In this document: positions 45,639-54,423 of the stretch, piece by piece
Numbering within the stretch: position 1 is the first letter of the stretch
How the letters are laid out: every line of letters begins with the position of its first letter
NCBI GenBank assembly: GCA_026706075.1
Contig: JAPOZM010000103.1
Coordinates: forward strand, 19,633 to 83,632
Length of the DNA: 64,000 nucleotides
Reading direction: 5' to 3'
Source: Gemmatimonadaceae bacterium
GTDB taxonomy: Bacteria; Latescibacterota; UBA2968; UBA8231
Notes under the pieces: model-generated
Database searches by the model: none
What the model saw: only the letters and a program-made list of their open reading frames with translations
What the model was told of the DNA's origin: nothing
Position numbers and translations under genes: made by a program

Positions 45639-46490
45639 CTACCCCGTCCCTGTCCGCAGCCATCCCCTCTTGTTCTGCGAGCCGACGACAGCCTGGCCTG
45701 CAAACCTCAGATCTATGTAGGAGGGGTCTGGCATCTCCCGGTAGACGCGCTTGAGGACTTCCCGCAGAACGGCCATCCGCTCCTCCACTCGGTCCGGAGG
45801 GACCCGGACCTCGAGCCCGTCGGCCACCAGCCGCATCCCCAGGCTGAAACCATCGAAATCGGTGAGCAGGGAGATCTCCGAGGCCAGGTCGGGAGCCTGC
45901 TCCGAGGCCTCACCCAGCCACCCCAGCAATCGGAGGGCGGTGCTGTCGGTGACTACCTTCCCCGCCCTCACCGTGTCCCCCCCGGCGACCAGGGAGCGTA
46001 CCCGCAACACTGGCAGGTCGAGATCCGCGATGCTCTCCGCGGGCAGTCGCTCAGGCGGCAGCAGGACCCCTTCCGGGTCGAGGCCGTACTGGACGCCGCG
46101 CCAATCGACCCATGCGGTCCGGCGGCGCTCCTCGAGATGGACGATCAGACGGTCCGGAGGCCTGCGCATCACCCGCGCCTCCCGCACCCACACCAGGCGC
46201 CTGAGACGCTCGGCCAGCCGGTCCGGATCGATGTCGAAGAGTTCCGCCCCCGCCTCGATGCCGCTGGCGGCGAGAATCATGTCCCCGTGCAGCAGGCGGA
46301 GGCCGCGCACCTCGAGGATGTCGACGCGGAAGGGAGAGTCCATCGGCGTCGACTGCGCTCCCTGCAGGCCGAGAGTCAGAGCCGTCGCCGCCGCCAGGCC
46401 CGCCAGCACGGGGCGCCGCCACGGGTGTCCCGGAGCCCCGGCCGGAGAGGCCATCGGCACCCCGGCCTGCGCCGCCTTCTTCCGCGTCAT
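45639..46490 (-). CDS. ftsQ: Cell-division protein FtsQ
   Basis: The 283-residue single-pass protein has a basic cytoplasmic tail, a transmembrane segment (about residues 28-45), a POTRA domain (FRVDILEVRGLRLLHGDMIL) and the beta domain with WVREARVMRRPPDRLIVHL, which resembles the FtsQ_DivIB motif. It links FtsL/FtsB to the divisome. The start overlaps the murC stop as ATGA. Upstream in-frame ORF sequence is a shadow of murC. Confidence 0.9.
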   Translation of the reverse strand: MTRKKAAQAGVPMASPAGAPGHPWRRPVLAGLAAATALTLGLQGAQSTPMDSPFRVDILEVRGLRLLHGDMILAASGIEAGAELFDIDPDRLAERLRRLVWVREARVMRRPPDRLIVHLEERRRTAWVDWRGVQYGLDPEGVLLPPERLPAESIADLDLPVLRVRSLVAGGDTVRAGKVVTDSTALRLLGWLGEASEQAPDLASEISLLTDFDGFSLGMRLVADGLEVRVPPDRVEERMAVLREVLKRVYREMPDPSYIDLRFAGQAVVGSQNKRGWLRTGTG

Positions 46491-47899
46491 CTCAGGCCCG
46501 AACCCTTCAGGAGGTCTCCGAGGTGGTCCCCGATGTCCCCGGCCCCCATCACCAGGAGAAGGTCTCCGGCGGCGCACTCCGCCAGGGAACGGGACAGGGC
46601 GAGGTCGACCTCGGCCACAAAGTGCGCCCGGTGGTGTCCCAGGCGCCGCAGGTCGTCGACGATGACATCTCCTTCGTCCCCCAGGTCCGGGCTTTCCCGG
46701 GCCGCATAGACGGAGGTCACGCACACCCTGTGGGCGTTGAGCAGGGACTCGGCAAAAGCCTCGCGGAAGTGGCGCGTACGGGAGTAGGTGTGAGGCTGAA
46801 AGACGGCGGTCACCCTTCTCCCGGTGGCCGCTGCCGTCGCCACCGTGGCCGAGACCTCCGTCGGATGGTGCGCGTAGTCGTCGACGATGGCCACCCCCTC
46901 CACCTCTCCCCGGGACTGGTAGCGCCGGTCCACCCCGGTGAAGCGGCGCAGGGCCGAGGAGACCGGCTCCCAGGCCAGGCCCATCAGGCGGGTCGCGGCG
47001 ATGGCGGCCAGGGCGTTGCTGACATTGTGCCTCCCCGGGACGCCCAGGTCGACCTGCCGACGCTCTCCGTCCAGGTGGACGGCGAAGGCCGAGCCCGTGC
47101 CCGTCGGCACCAGGGCTTCGGCGCGCACCTGGCAGGAGGGGCCGAAACCGTAGGTCAGGGACACGTCCGCCCGCGATTGCAGCGCCGCTGCCCGGCAAAG
47201 CTCGTCGTCGCCATTGACGGCGACGCCGCCCCCACGCCGGCACCGGGAGACGAAGACGCCGAAGGCCTCGACAAGTTCGTCGCGGCCGTCAAAGCAGTCG
47301 ACGTGCTCCATCTCGATGTTGGTGACCACCGAGATCCAGGGCTCGAGCTCGTGGAAGGCGCGGCGATACTCGTCCGCCTCGACCACCAGCAGGTCTCCGG
47401 ACCGGGCCGTCGGTTGCGGACGCCCCCCCATCCAGCCGCCGATGGCGACCCGGGGCTCGTGCCCCGCGCAGCGCAGGGCACCGACAATCAGGGAAGCCGT
47501 TGTCGTCTTGCCGTGAGTGCCGGCCACGGCCACCGTACAGCAGGCGCCGCTCACGGCGCCCAGGGCGCGGGCCCTCGACCACTGCTCGATCCCAAGTCGC
47601 GCCGCGGCCCGGCGCTCGCAGTTCTCCTCGTCCACGGCCGCGGAGTGCACGAGGAGATCGGCGCCCTCGACCTGCGACGCGTCGTGGCCGACGCGGACCG
47701 GAACACCCGACTGCCGCAGGTCGGTGACCCCGGGGCCAGGGGCCGCGTCGGAACCGCTCACCCGGTAGCCGAGATCGACCAGAAGCCGTGCCAGGGCCTC
47801 CATGCCGGCGCCGCCTATGCCGACCATGTGCACTCGCTTCACCTCCGCTCCGAGAGGTCCTCCGGCACGGGCTCCACAGTCCCGAAGGGGCATGCTCAT
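46487..47899 (-). CDS. murC: UDP-N-acetylmuramate-L-alanine ligase
   Basis: The 470-residue Mur ligase adds L-Ala to UDP-MurNAc. VHMVGIGGAGMEALA is the N-terminal nucleotide fold, AVAGTHGKTTTASL the ATP loop, NIEMEHVDCFDG the MurC segment, and DDYAHHPTEVSA the C-terminal hallmark. The start overlaps the ftsW stop as ATGA. murG, usually between ftsW and murC, is missing. Confidence 0.95.
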   Translation of the reverse strand: MSMPLRDCGARAGGPLGAEVKRVHMVGIGGAGMEALARLLVDLGYRVSGSDAAPGPGVTDLRQSGVPVRVGHDASQVEGADLLVHSAAVDEENCERRAAARLGIEQWSRARALGAVSGACCTVAVAGTHGKTTTASLIVGALRCAGHEPRVAIGGWMGGRPQPTARSGDLLVVEADEYRRAFHELEPWISVVTNIEMEHVDCFDGRDELVEAFGVFVSRCRRGGGVAVNGDDELCRAAALQSRADVSLTYGFGPSCQVRAEALVPTGTGSAFAVHLDGERRQVDLGVPGRHNVSNALAAIAATRLMGLAWEPVSSALRRFTGVDRRYQSRGEVEGVAIVDDYAHHPTEVSATVATAAATGRRVTAVFQPHTYSRTRHFREAFAESLLNAHRVCVTSVYAARESPDLGDEGDVIVDDLRRLGHHRAHFVAEVDLALSRSLAECAAGDLLLVMGAGDIGDHLGDLLKGSGLR

Positions 47900-49098
47900 C
47901 GGCTGCCCGCCGGTGCGGGGCGTGGGACCCAGTAGTCATCCGTGCCCGGTGGATGGGGCCGCGACAGTTCACCGTGCCGTCGCCAGGCCGTCGACGCGGC
48001 CGGTGCCCTCTCGCGGGCCACGGCGGCCAGAAGGCCGATGCCGCTCAGGTTCAGCAGCAGCGAGGATCCGCCGTAGCTGACGAAGGGCAGGGGCAGTCCC
48101 GTGGTCGGCATGAGGCCGGTGGCCACGGCGACGTTGAGCAGGGCGTAGGTCCCCACCATCACCGTGATCCCGGAGGCCACCAGGAATCCGTGGAAGGAGG
48201 CGGCCCTCGTGGCGATCCGGTAGCCGTGGACGGACAGGGCCACGAAGAGGCAGATGACGCTCAGGGCGCCGAGCAACCCGAGCTCCTCGCCGACGAAGGC
48301 GAAGACGAAGTCTGTATGTGGCTCTGGCAGGTAGTGCTTCTGCATGCTGTTGCCGAGGCCGACGCCGAACCAGCCACCGCTGCCGAGAGCCAGCAGCGCC
48401 TGGTCCACCTGGAAGCCTGCCCCCTGCGGATCGGCTCCCACGAGGAAGGTGCGCACGCGCTCGAGCTGGTAGGGCGAGGACAGCACCGACCAGCCCGCCA
48501 CCAGGCCGGCCCCTGAGGCCACCAGGGCCAGGTGGGAGGTGCCCGCCCCGCCGAGCCAGAGGATGACCATGGAGATGGCGCTGATGGCCAGGGCCGTGCC
48601 GAGGTCTGGCTGCAGGACGATCAGGACCTGAACGACCGAGATCACCGCGAGCCGGGGGGCGAGGCCCAGTTTCCAGTCGCCCATGTCGCTTTGCTTCCGT
48701 GCCAGCACGTCTGCCAGGTAGAGGACGAGGACGAGCTTGACGAACTCGGAAGGCTGGAAGGACAGGGTGGCGAGAGAGGGCAGGCCGAAGGGAAGCCAGC
48801 GCTGCGCCCCCCGGCCTTCGCCCAGGATGAGCACCAGGACGAGGAGCAGGATGCCCACCAGGAGCAGGGGCCGCGCCAGCAGACGCCACAGAGAGAGGGG
48901 CACCCGCGAGAGGAGGAGCATCATGGTCAGGCCGAAGGCGGCCCTCATCAGCTGGCGCTGAAGGAAGAATCCGCTGTTCTCGAACTTCGCTCCCGCCAGG
49001 GCCGAGCTGGAGCTGTACACCATGACGACGCCGATGCCGACGAGCATCGTGGCGATCAGGAGAACGTGGCGAGCTGCACGTTGCGAGGCGTCCGGCAT
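47896..49098 (-). CDS. ftsW: Lipid II polymerase/flippase-type FtsW (SEDS family)
   Basis: The 400-residue protein has about ten transmembrane segments. SEDS signatures are FQPSEFVKL, QPDLGTALAI, a large extracellular loop with AGFQVDQALLALGSGGWFGVG (includes the catalytic-type Asp region), and the end PLPFVSYGGSSLL. In FtsW/RodA proteins this makes peptidoglycan glycan strands with a class B PBP; FtsI is in the same cluster. It starts with ATG after a 150-base gap following murF that holds three hairpins. mraY and murD are absent at that point. Confidence 0.94.
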   Translation of the reverse strand: MPDASQRAARHVLLIATMLVGIGVVMVYSSSSALAGAKFENSGFFLQRQLMRAAFGLTMMLLLSRVPLSLWRLLARPLLLVGILLLVLVLILGEGRGAQRWLPFGLPSLATLSFQPSEFVKLVLVLYLADVLARKQSDMGDWKLGLAPRLAVISVVQVLIVLQPDLGTALAISAISMVILWLGGAGTSHLALVASGAGLVAGWSVLSSPYQLERVRTFLVGADPQGAGFQVDQALLALGSGGWFGVGLGNSMQKHYLPEPHTDFVFAFVGEELGLLGALSVICLFVALSVHGYRIATRAASFHGFLVASGITVMVGTYALLNVAVATGLMPTTGLPLPFVSYGGSSLLLNLSGIGLLAAVARERAPAASTAWRRHGELSRPHPPGTDDYWVPRPAPAGSR

Positions 49099-49126
49099 GA
49101 CTCGAGCCAGCGTCAGGGCAAAGGGG

Positions 49127-49144
49127 GGCGCGAAACCACGCGCC
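49127..49144. repeat. Hairpin 3 of the murF-ftsW gap
   Basis: GGCGCG and CGCGCC flank a six-base loop. It is the ftsW-proximal member of three successive stem-loops in the 150-base gap. Confidence 0.55.
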
Positions 49145-49169
49145 AGGGGAGGGTGATACCAACCTCGGG

Positions 49170-49190
49170 CCGCGCCAGGGGATGGCGCGG
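49170..49190. repeat. Hairpin 2 of the murF-ftsW gap
   Basis: Perfect 8-bp stem CCGCGCCA/TGGCGCGG around loop GGGGA (TCCCC on the minus strand). Confidence 0.65.
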
Positions 49191-49209
49191 GGACTGCCTG
49201 TCAGACGGC

Positions 49210-49229
49210 GCCGCCGAGGGGACGGCGGC
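49210..49229. repeat. Hairpin 1 of the murF-ftsW gap
   Basis: Perfect 7-bp stem GCCGCCG/CGGCGGC around loop AGGGGA (TCCCCT on the minus strand). It starts 20 bases after the murF stop in the direction of transcription. Confidence 0.6.
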
Positions 49230-49248
49230 AGGGGCCGGGAGACGGAAT

Positions 49249-50634
49249 CTACAAAGCCTCGACGACCGACTCGAGGGCCATGCCGCGAGAGCCCTTGACG
49301 AGAACCAGATCGCCTTCGGAAACCTCCTGCTCCAGATGGTGGATCAGCTCGCCCCGGTCCTCGAAGTGAAGAGCCCGGCGCGGGTCCAGCCCCGCCTCCC
49401 GGGCCGCACGCACCGTGTACGCGCTCTGGGAACCGGTGCCCAGCAGAACATCGACTCGGTTTGCGGCGTGGCGGCCGATTCCCTCGTGAAAGGATACGCT
49501 CGCCTCGCCGAGCTCCATCATGTCCCCGAGGACGGCCACCCTCCGGCCTCTGACGGGGATCTCCGCCGTCAGATCCAGGGCGGCGCGAACCGAGCCGGGG
49601 TTGGCGTTGTAACAGTCGTCGATCACCCGCACTCCCCGTCTCTGCAGAATGGCCGAGCGCATGTGCAGTGGCTGGAACCCACCCAGGGCGGCACTGGCCT
49701 CCCCCAGGGGCACGCCGCACATGCGCGCACATGCGATGGCCGCCAGTGCGTTGTGCGCATTGTGCCGCCCCGGGATGCGGAGATCGAAGGTGGTTTTCTG
49801 TAGAGAGAAGTGGCCGCAGCCCTCCTGGTCGAGGAAGAGTCCCTCCCCACTGAAATGGCTCTCACGCCGCCAACCGAAGCCAAGGAGTCTCCCCTTTGTC
49901 CTCTTAGCCTCCCTGGCAATGACACAGTCGTCGGCGTTTACGAGAGCCACGTAAGACTCATCCACGATTTCGTCCAGGAGCTCCCCTTTGGCCTTGGCCA
50001 CTCTCTCTACAGATCCGAATATGCCCGCGTGCGCCGCGCCGATGTTCAGCAGAACCCCGACCGTAGGCTGCACGACCCGGCACAGATACTCGATGTCTCC
50101 CACCCGCCTCGCCGCGAGCTCGAGGACTGCGGCGGAGTGATCCGCCGACAGTCTCAGCAGCGCCCGGGGCACACCGATCTCGCTGTTCTCGTTCTCCGGT
50201 GTCTTCAGGACCCGGAACCGCCGTCCGAGGACGGCGGCGACCATCTCCTTGACCGTCGTCTTCCCGGACGAGCCGGTGATGGCGACTACGGGCAGGTCGA
50301 ATCGGCGGCGGTAGTGGCGGGCCATCCGGCCCAGGGCCCTCACCGGAGAATCCACGACCATCAGACAAGCCGCCTTGGCCGGCCCCGTCAACCGGAGACC
50401 ATCCACCCGCCGGCGATCGACGATGGCCGAACTCGCGCCCCTCTCGAAGGCCTCGGAGACATGGTCGTGGCCATCGAAGCGCTCGCCCGCCAGGGCCACG
50501 AAGATCTCGCCTGGCTCGAGGGTTCGAGTGTCGGTGGAGACACCCGTCGCCAGCCGCGCCCTGAGATCCTCCCCTCCTCTCCACTCCGCCCTCGTCCAGG
50601 TGCGGACCTCCTCGATGTGGATGTCGCGCCACAT
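49249..50634 (-). CDS. murF: UDP-MurNAc-tripeptide-D-Ala-D-Ala ligase
   Basis: The 461-residue Mur ligase has AITGSSGKTTVKEM (ATP loop, MurF-style), NENSEIGVPRALL, NIGAAHAGIFGS and VIDDCYNANPGSVRAAL, a MurF hallmark. It adds D-Ala-D-Ala to the UDP-MurNAc tripeptide. The ATG overlaps the murE stop by one base (TAATG). After it the cluster skips mraY and murD. Confidence 0.95.
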   Translation of the reverse strand: MWRDIHIEEVRTWTRAEWRGGEDLRARLATGVSTDTRTLEPGEIFVALAGERFDGHDHVSEAFERGASSAIVDRRRVDGLRLTGPAKAACLMVVDSPVRALGRMARHYRRRFDLPVVAITGSSGKTTVKEMVAAVLGRRFRVLKTPENENSEIGVPRALLRLSADHSAAVLELAARRVGDIEYLCRVVQPTVGVLLNIGAAHAGIFGSVERVAKAKGELLDEIVDESYVALVNADDCVIAREAKRTKGRLLGFGWRRESHFSGEGLFLDQEGCGHFSLQKTTFDLRIPGRHNAHNALAAIACARMCGVPLGEASAALGGFQPLHMRSAILQRRGVRVIDDCYNANPGSVRAALDLTAEIPVRGRRVAVLGDMMELGEASVSFHEGIGRHAANRVDVLLGTGSQSAYTVRAAREAGLDPRRALHFEDRGELIHHLEQEVSEGDLVLVKGSRGMALESVVEAL

Positions 50635-52085
50635 TACTTGCGAAGCACCTGCCGCACGACCTGGCGGTCGTCGAAGTCCGCGGGTCCCTCGGCCAGGATC
50701 TGGTACGGTTCGTCCCCCTTGCCCGCCACCACCACCACGTCCCCTTCGCCAGCCTCTTGCAGGGCTGCATCGATGGCGGCGCGCCGATCCGGACAAACCA
50801 CGGCAGAGTCGGCTTCGCGCATGCCGGCGACGATCTGATCGATGATCTCCTCGGGCGGCTCCCCCCGCGGGTTGTCGGAGGTGAGGAAGACGAGATCGGC
50901 CAGATCCTCGGCGACGCGCCCCATGAGAGGCCGCTTGCCCTTGTCGCGGTCGCCACCACAGCCAAAGAGGCAAAGAAGCCGGCCCCGCGTCAACTCCCTG
51001 GCCGTGCGCAGCACCGTATCGAGACCTGCGGGCGTGTGAGCGTAGTCGACGATGACTTCGAAGGGCTGGCCCTCGTCCAGGCGTTCAAAGCGGCCCGGCA
51101 CTTGGGACACGGCGGCGATTCCCGACCGCACGGCGTCGGCATCGATCCCCAGGGCGATGCCGGCGCAGACGGCGGCCATCACGTTGCTGCGGTTGAACCG
51201 GCCCGCCAGGCTGGTCTCCACTGACCACTCTCCGGCCGGCGTCTCCAGCTTCAGAAGGGTGGTGGAGCCCGCTCGGTTGTCGAAGCTGGCGAGACGTACG
51301 TCCTCCCCCCTCTCGCCGTAGGTGAGCACCCGGGCCGAAGTGCTTGCCGCCACCTCCGGAGCGTGGGGATCATCGGCGTTCACCACCGCCGCCCCTCCCT
51401 GGCCGAGACCCCTGAAGAGAGTCGTCTTGGCCGCCAGGTAGTCCTCCTCGGTGCCGTGAAAGTCGAGGTGGTCACGCGTGAGATTGGTAAACACGGCCAC
51501 CGAGTAGTCGATCCCGTCGACGCGGCGGAGAGCCAGACCGTGGGAGGAGACCTCCATGACCAGAGCGTCGCAGTCGGCGTCACGGGCCCTGGCGAGCAGG
51601 GCCTGCAGCCGGTCGGCCTCGGGCGTGGTGTTGTCGAGGCTCTCCATCTCTTCGCCGCAGGTGAATCCCAGGGTACCGATGTAGGCGCTGCGCGCCCCGG
51701 CGGCCTCCAGGACGTGGCGCACAAGCAGGGCAGTCGTCGACTTGCCATTGGTCCCGGTAACCCCGACACGCCACCGGAAGGATCGGGCCGGACAGCCGTG
51801 CAGCCGGGCCGCGAGAGCTGCCAGGGCCTGGCGACAGTCGTCGACGCGGATACGTGTCGACGGCAGACTCTCATCGTCCTCCTCCACCACTACCGCCGGA
51901 GCCCCGCGGGCGAGGGCATCATCGACGAAGGAATGGCGATCGATCTCCTGTCCGCCGCGAACCGCCACGAACAGGGCTCCGGGGCCGGCCCGGCGCGAAT
52001 CGGAGACTACCGACTCGATCTCCATGTCGAGGGATCCGCCGATGTGGACGGGCCGGATCGCGCCGACCAGGTCGCGAAGCTTCAC
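50634..52085 (-). CDS. murE: UDP-MurNAc-dipeptide ligase (meso-DAP type)
   Basis: The 483-residue ligase has GVTGTNGKSTTALL (ATP loop), SLDNTTPEADRLQ, VMEVSSHGLALRR and DYAHTPAGLDTVL. The substrate motif reads SDNPRGEPPEE; the DNPR form is characteristic of enzymes adding meso-diaminopimelate rather than lysine. The GTG start overlaps the ftsI stop as GTGA. Confidence 0.95.
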   Translation of the reverse strand: MKLRDLVGAIRPVHIGGSLDMEIESVVSDSRRAGPGALFVAVRGGQEIDRHSFVDDALARGAPAVVVEEDDESLPSTRIRVDDCRQALAALAARLHGCPARSFRWRVGVTGTNGKSTTALLVRHVLEAAGARSAYIGTLGFTCGEEMESLDNTTPEADRLQALLARARDADCDALVMEVSSHGLALRRVDGIDYSVAVFTNLTRDHLDFHGTEEDYLAAKTTLFRGLGQGGAAVVNADDPHAPEVAASTSARVLTYGERGEDVRLASFDNRAGSTTLLKLETPAGEWSVETSLAGRFNRSNVMAAVCAGIALGIDADAVRSGIAAVSQVPGRFERLDEGQPFEVIVDYAHTPAGLDTVLRTARELTRGRLLCLFGCGGDRDKGKRPLMGRVAEDLADLVFLTSDNPRGEPPEEIIDQIVAGMREADSAVVCPDRRAAIDAALQEAGEGDVVVVAGKGDEPYQILAEGPADFDDRQVVRQVLRK

Positions 52086-54136
52086 CTGCCGACCTCCCCC
52101 GGCGCGAGGGCCACCAACTGCGGGCCCTGCAGCTTGCGCACCAGCACGGCCTGGCGCATTGGCGCCTCGGGCAGCCCCAGGGCCAGCAGGTCGGCCCGGC
52201 TGCCGAGACGGCACAGGATGTCCGCCTCCGTGCGGCGCGACCTGGGCGCCGGCTCCTGGCCGACCACGATCGGGCCGGAGCCCTCGAAGCGGAGGTTGAG
52301 ATCCCGGCGGCGGGCCTGGACCCTGACCCGGGGCACGTCCAGCCCCCTGAAATCGGGCATGACCTCGCCGCGGACCTCGGTCCCGGCGTCGGCCAGGGCG
52401 CCCGGCCGGATGCCGCCGGGTGCCTGCGATCCGTCGAGGACGAGGATCCGTTCCATGGTGCGGCGGAAGGCGGGCGCCGCCACGACGCCCCCCCACTTCC
52501 CGAGCCGCGGGTTCTCCACGGAGACCAAGCAAAGGTAGCGCGGTTGCTCGGTAGCCGGAACGAAGCCGATGAAGGAAGCGATGTACTCGCCCCGGGCGTA
52601 GCCGCCGCCGCCCGGAAGGGCGCGTTGCGCGGTCCCCGTCTTGCCCGCCACCTGGACCCCTTCGATCGCCGCGTTGCGCCCCGTTCCGTCACTGACCACC
52701 CGCCGCAACATTCCCTTGAGGACCGAGGCCGTTCTGGAGGAGAGGACTCGGCGCACGGGCTTCGATTCCTCCCGCCGCAGGATCTGTCCCGCGGGATCCC
52801 GGACCTCCTGGATCACTTTCGGCGCCATCAGCATGCCCCCATTGGCGATGGCACCGAAGGCCTGCACCATCTGCACCGCGGTGACGCTGATCTCCTGGCC
52901 GATGGAGATCGTCTCCAGGGAGCGGTTGGACCAGTCCCGGGCGTGGCGCAACAGCCCGGCGCTCTCCGCCGGAAGGCCGATCCCGGTCCGGGTCCCGAAG
53001 CCGAAGCCGCGCAGGGACTGGTAGTAGCTCGACCGATCCAGCCCCTGGGCGAGCTTGATCACCCCGATGTTGCTCGACTGGGCGACCACGTCGGCCGGTG
53101 TCAGCCAGCCGTGGGGCTTGACGTCCCGGATGACGTCCCCCATGGACAGAGCGTAGGCGCCCTGCTCGCAGTAGACCTTCCTCTCGAGGACCTTCGGGTC
53201 CGCATCGAGGACGGCCGCCATGGTGATGGGCTTGATGATCGACCCTGGCTCGAAGGGATCGGTGACCAGACGGTTCCGGCGGTGGTTGGCGGGGACTCCC
53301 CCCGGATCGTTCGGATCGAAGAGGGGAATGCCGGCCATGGCCAGGATCTCCCCGGAACGTGGATCGACGATGATGCCGAGGGCTCCCTCGGCCCGGGTCT
53401 CAGCCACGGTGCGGGCCAGTTCCTCCTCCAGGATTTCCTGGATGGCGGCGTCGATGGTCAGATGGACGCTGGCGCCGTGCCGAGGGGCTGCGGTCGGCTG
53501 CGAACGCTCGGGAAGAATGTTCCCCAGGCCGTCGACGTAGGACCGGGCGGACCCCGCCCGTTCGGCCAGGATCTCGTCGAAGGCCAGCTCCGTCCCCTCC
53601 TTGCCCCGGTTCTCTATGTCGGTGAACCCCAGGAGCTGTCCGGCCAAGCGGCCGTATGGATAGTGACGGCGGACCTCCAGTTGCTCGTACACCCCCTCAA
53701 AGGTCTTCTGGCGGACCTGTTGGAGCCGCTCACCGTCGACCTGACGGAGGAGATAGACGAAGGGGTGCCCGCCGCTGATCAGCTGGGAAACCGCGTCGAC
53801 GGAGCGCCGGCCGAACCGCATGAAGTGGGCGATCACCGCGTCGGGATCGCGGACCTGTGCGGGCCGGCAGTAGAAGGAGACGGCGGTGACGTCGAATGCC
53901 AACTCGCGTCCCTGGCGATCGAGGATGGCGCCGCGCCGTGCGCTCAGCGGGATCTGACGCTGATGCTGGTTGCGGGCGCGCATCTGGTACGTGCCGTGGT
54001 CGATCGCCTGCAACTGCACCAGCCTCAAGCCGATGAGAGACCAGATCAGTCCTCCGGCGAGCACGACCCACCGCAGGCGGTGGCGACCGAGGGCAAAGGG
54101 GCGGCGTTCGTCGTCGTGGGAGCCGCGGCTGGTCAT
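52082..54136 (-). CDS. ftsI: Division-specific transpeptidase FtsI (PBP3) with PASTA domain
   Basis: The 684-residue class B PBP has one N-terminal transmembrane segment (LRWVVLAGGLIWSLIGLRL), a dimerisation domain, and transpeptidase motifs SxxK in PGSIIKP, SxN in QSSNIG and KTG in AGKTGTAQ. The C-terminal about 60 residues (EVMPDFRGLDVPRVRVQA) form a PASTA-like domain, more usual in Gram-positive or FCB-type PBPs than in E. coli PBP3. The start overlaps the ftsL stop as ATGA. It partners FtsW. Confidence 0.95.
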   Translation of the reverse strand: MTSRGSHDDERRPFALGRHRLRWVVLAGGLIWSLIGLRLVQLQAIDHGTYQMRARNQHQRQIPLSARRGAILDRQGRELAFDVTAVSFYCRPAQVRDPDAVIAHFMRFGRRSVDAVSQLISGGHPFVYLLRQVDGERLQQVRQKTFEGVYEQLEVRRHYPYGRLAGQLLGFTDIENRGKEGTELAFDEILAERAGSARSYVDGLGNILPERSQPTAAPRHGASVHLTIDAAIQEILEEELARTVAETRAEGALGIIVDPRSGEILAMAGIPLFDPNDPGGVPANHRRNRLVTDPFEPGSIIKPITMAAVLDADPKVLERKVYCEQGAYALSMGDVIRDVKPHGWLTPADVVAQSSNIGVIKLAQGLDRSSYYQSLRGFGFGTRTGIGLPAESAGLLRHARDWSNRSLETISIGQEISVTAVQMVQAFGAIANGGMLMAPKVIQEVRDPAGQILRREESKPVRRVLSSRTASVLKGMLRRVVSDGTGRNAAIEGVQVAGKTGTAQRALPGGGGYARGEYIASFIGFVPATEQPRYLCLVSVENPRLGKWGGVVAAPAFRRTMERILVLDGSQAPGGIRPGALADAGTEVRGEVMPDFRGLDVPRVRVQARRRDLNLRFEGSGPIVVGQEPAPRSRRTEADILCRLGSRADLLALGLPEAPMRQAVLVRKLQGPQLVALAPGEVGR

Positions 54137-54423
54137 CGCGCTGCCCTGACCAGGAGGTCGACCGTGGCTCCCGGATCCGGATAGGTCATCCCGAGCTCGC
54201 CTTCGGCCCGCTGTCGCAGCAGGCTCGGCCGGCTCGCCCGATCGAGGGAGGCCTCGAGGCGTGAGCTCTCCACCATCAGTGCCTGGGCCCTGGTCCCGGC
54301 CGCCTCGGAGGCGCGCGCCAGTTCCGAGATCTGCACCTTGATCCATACGTAGGCCGTCGTCGCCGCCGCCATGGCGAGCACGGTCAGCACCCGGACCCAG
54401 TCGCCCCGAAACCAGGCCCTCAC
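54133..54423 (-). CDS. ftsL: Cell-division protein FtsL
   Basis: The 96-residue protein has one transmembrane segment (VRVLTVLAMAAATTAYVWI) followed by a heptad-patterned coiled coil (ASEAAGTRAQALMVESSRLE) and a conserved end (AEGELGMTYPDPG). Size, topology and position between rsmH and ftsI identify it despite weak family conservation. The GTG start overlaps the rsmH stop as GTGA. The longer upstream frame is a shadow of rsmH. Confidence 0.88.
   Translation of the reverse strand: MRAWFRGDWVRVLTVLAMAAATTAYVWIKVQISELARASEAAGTRAQALMVESSRLEASLDRASRPSLLRQRAEGELGMTYPDPGATVDLLVRAAR

Noticed and set aside
44442..46709. 755-residue plus-strand frame
   Set aside because: Antisense shadow of ftsZ, ftsQ and part of murC, with no recognisable domain.
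49099..49248. Remnant of mraY or murD coding sequence
   Set aside because: None of the three frames shows motifs of either protein; only hairpins are seen.
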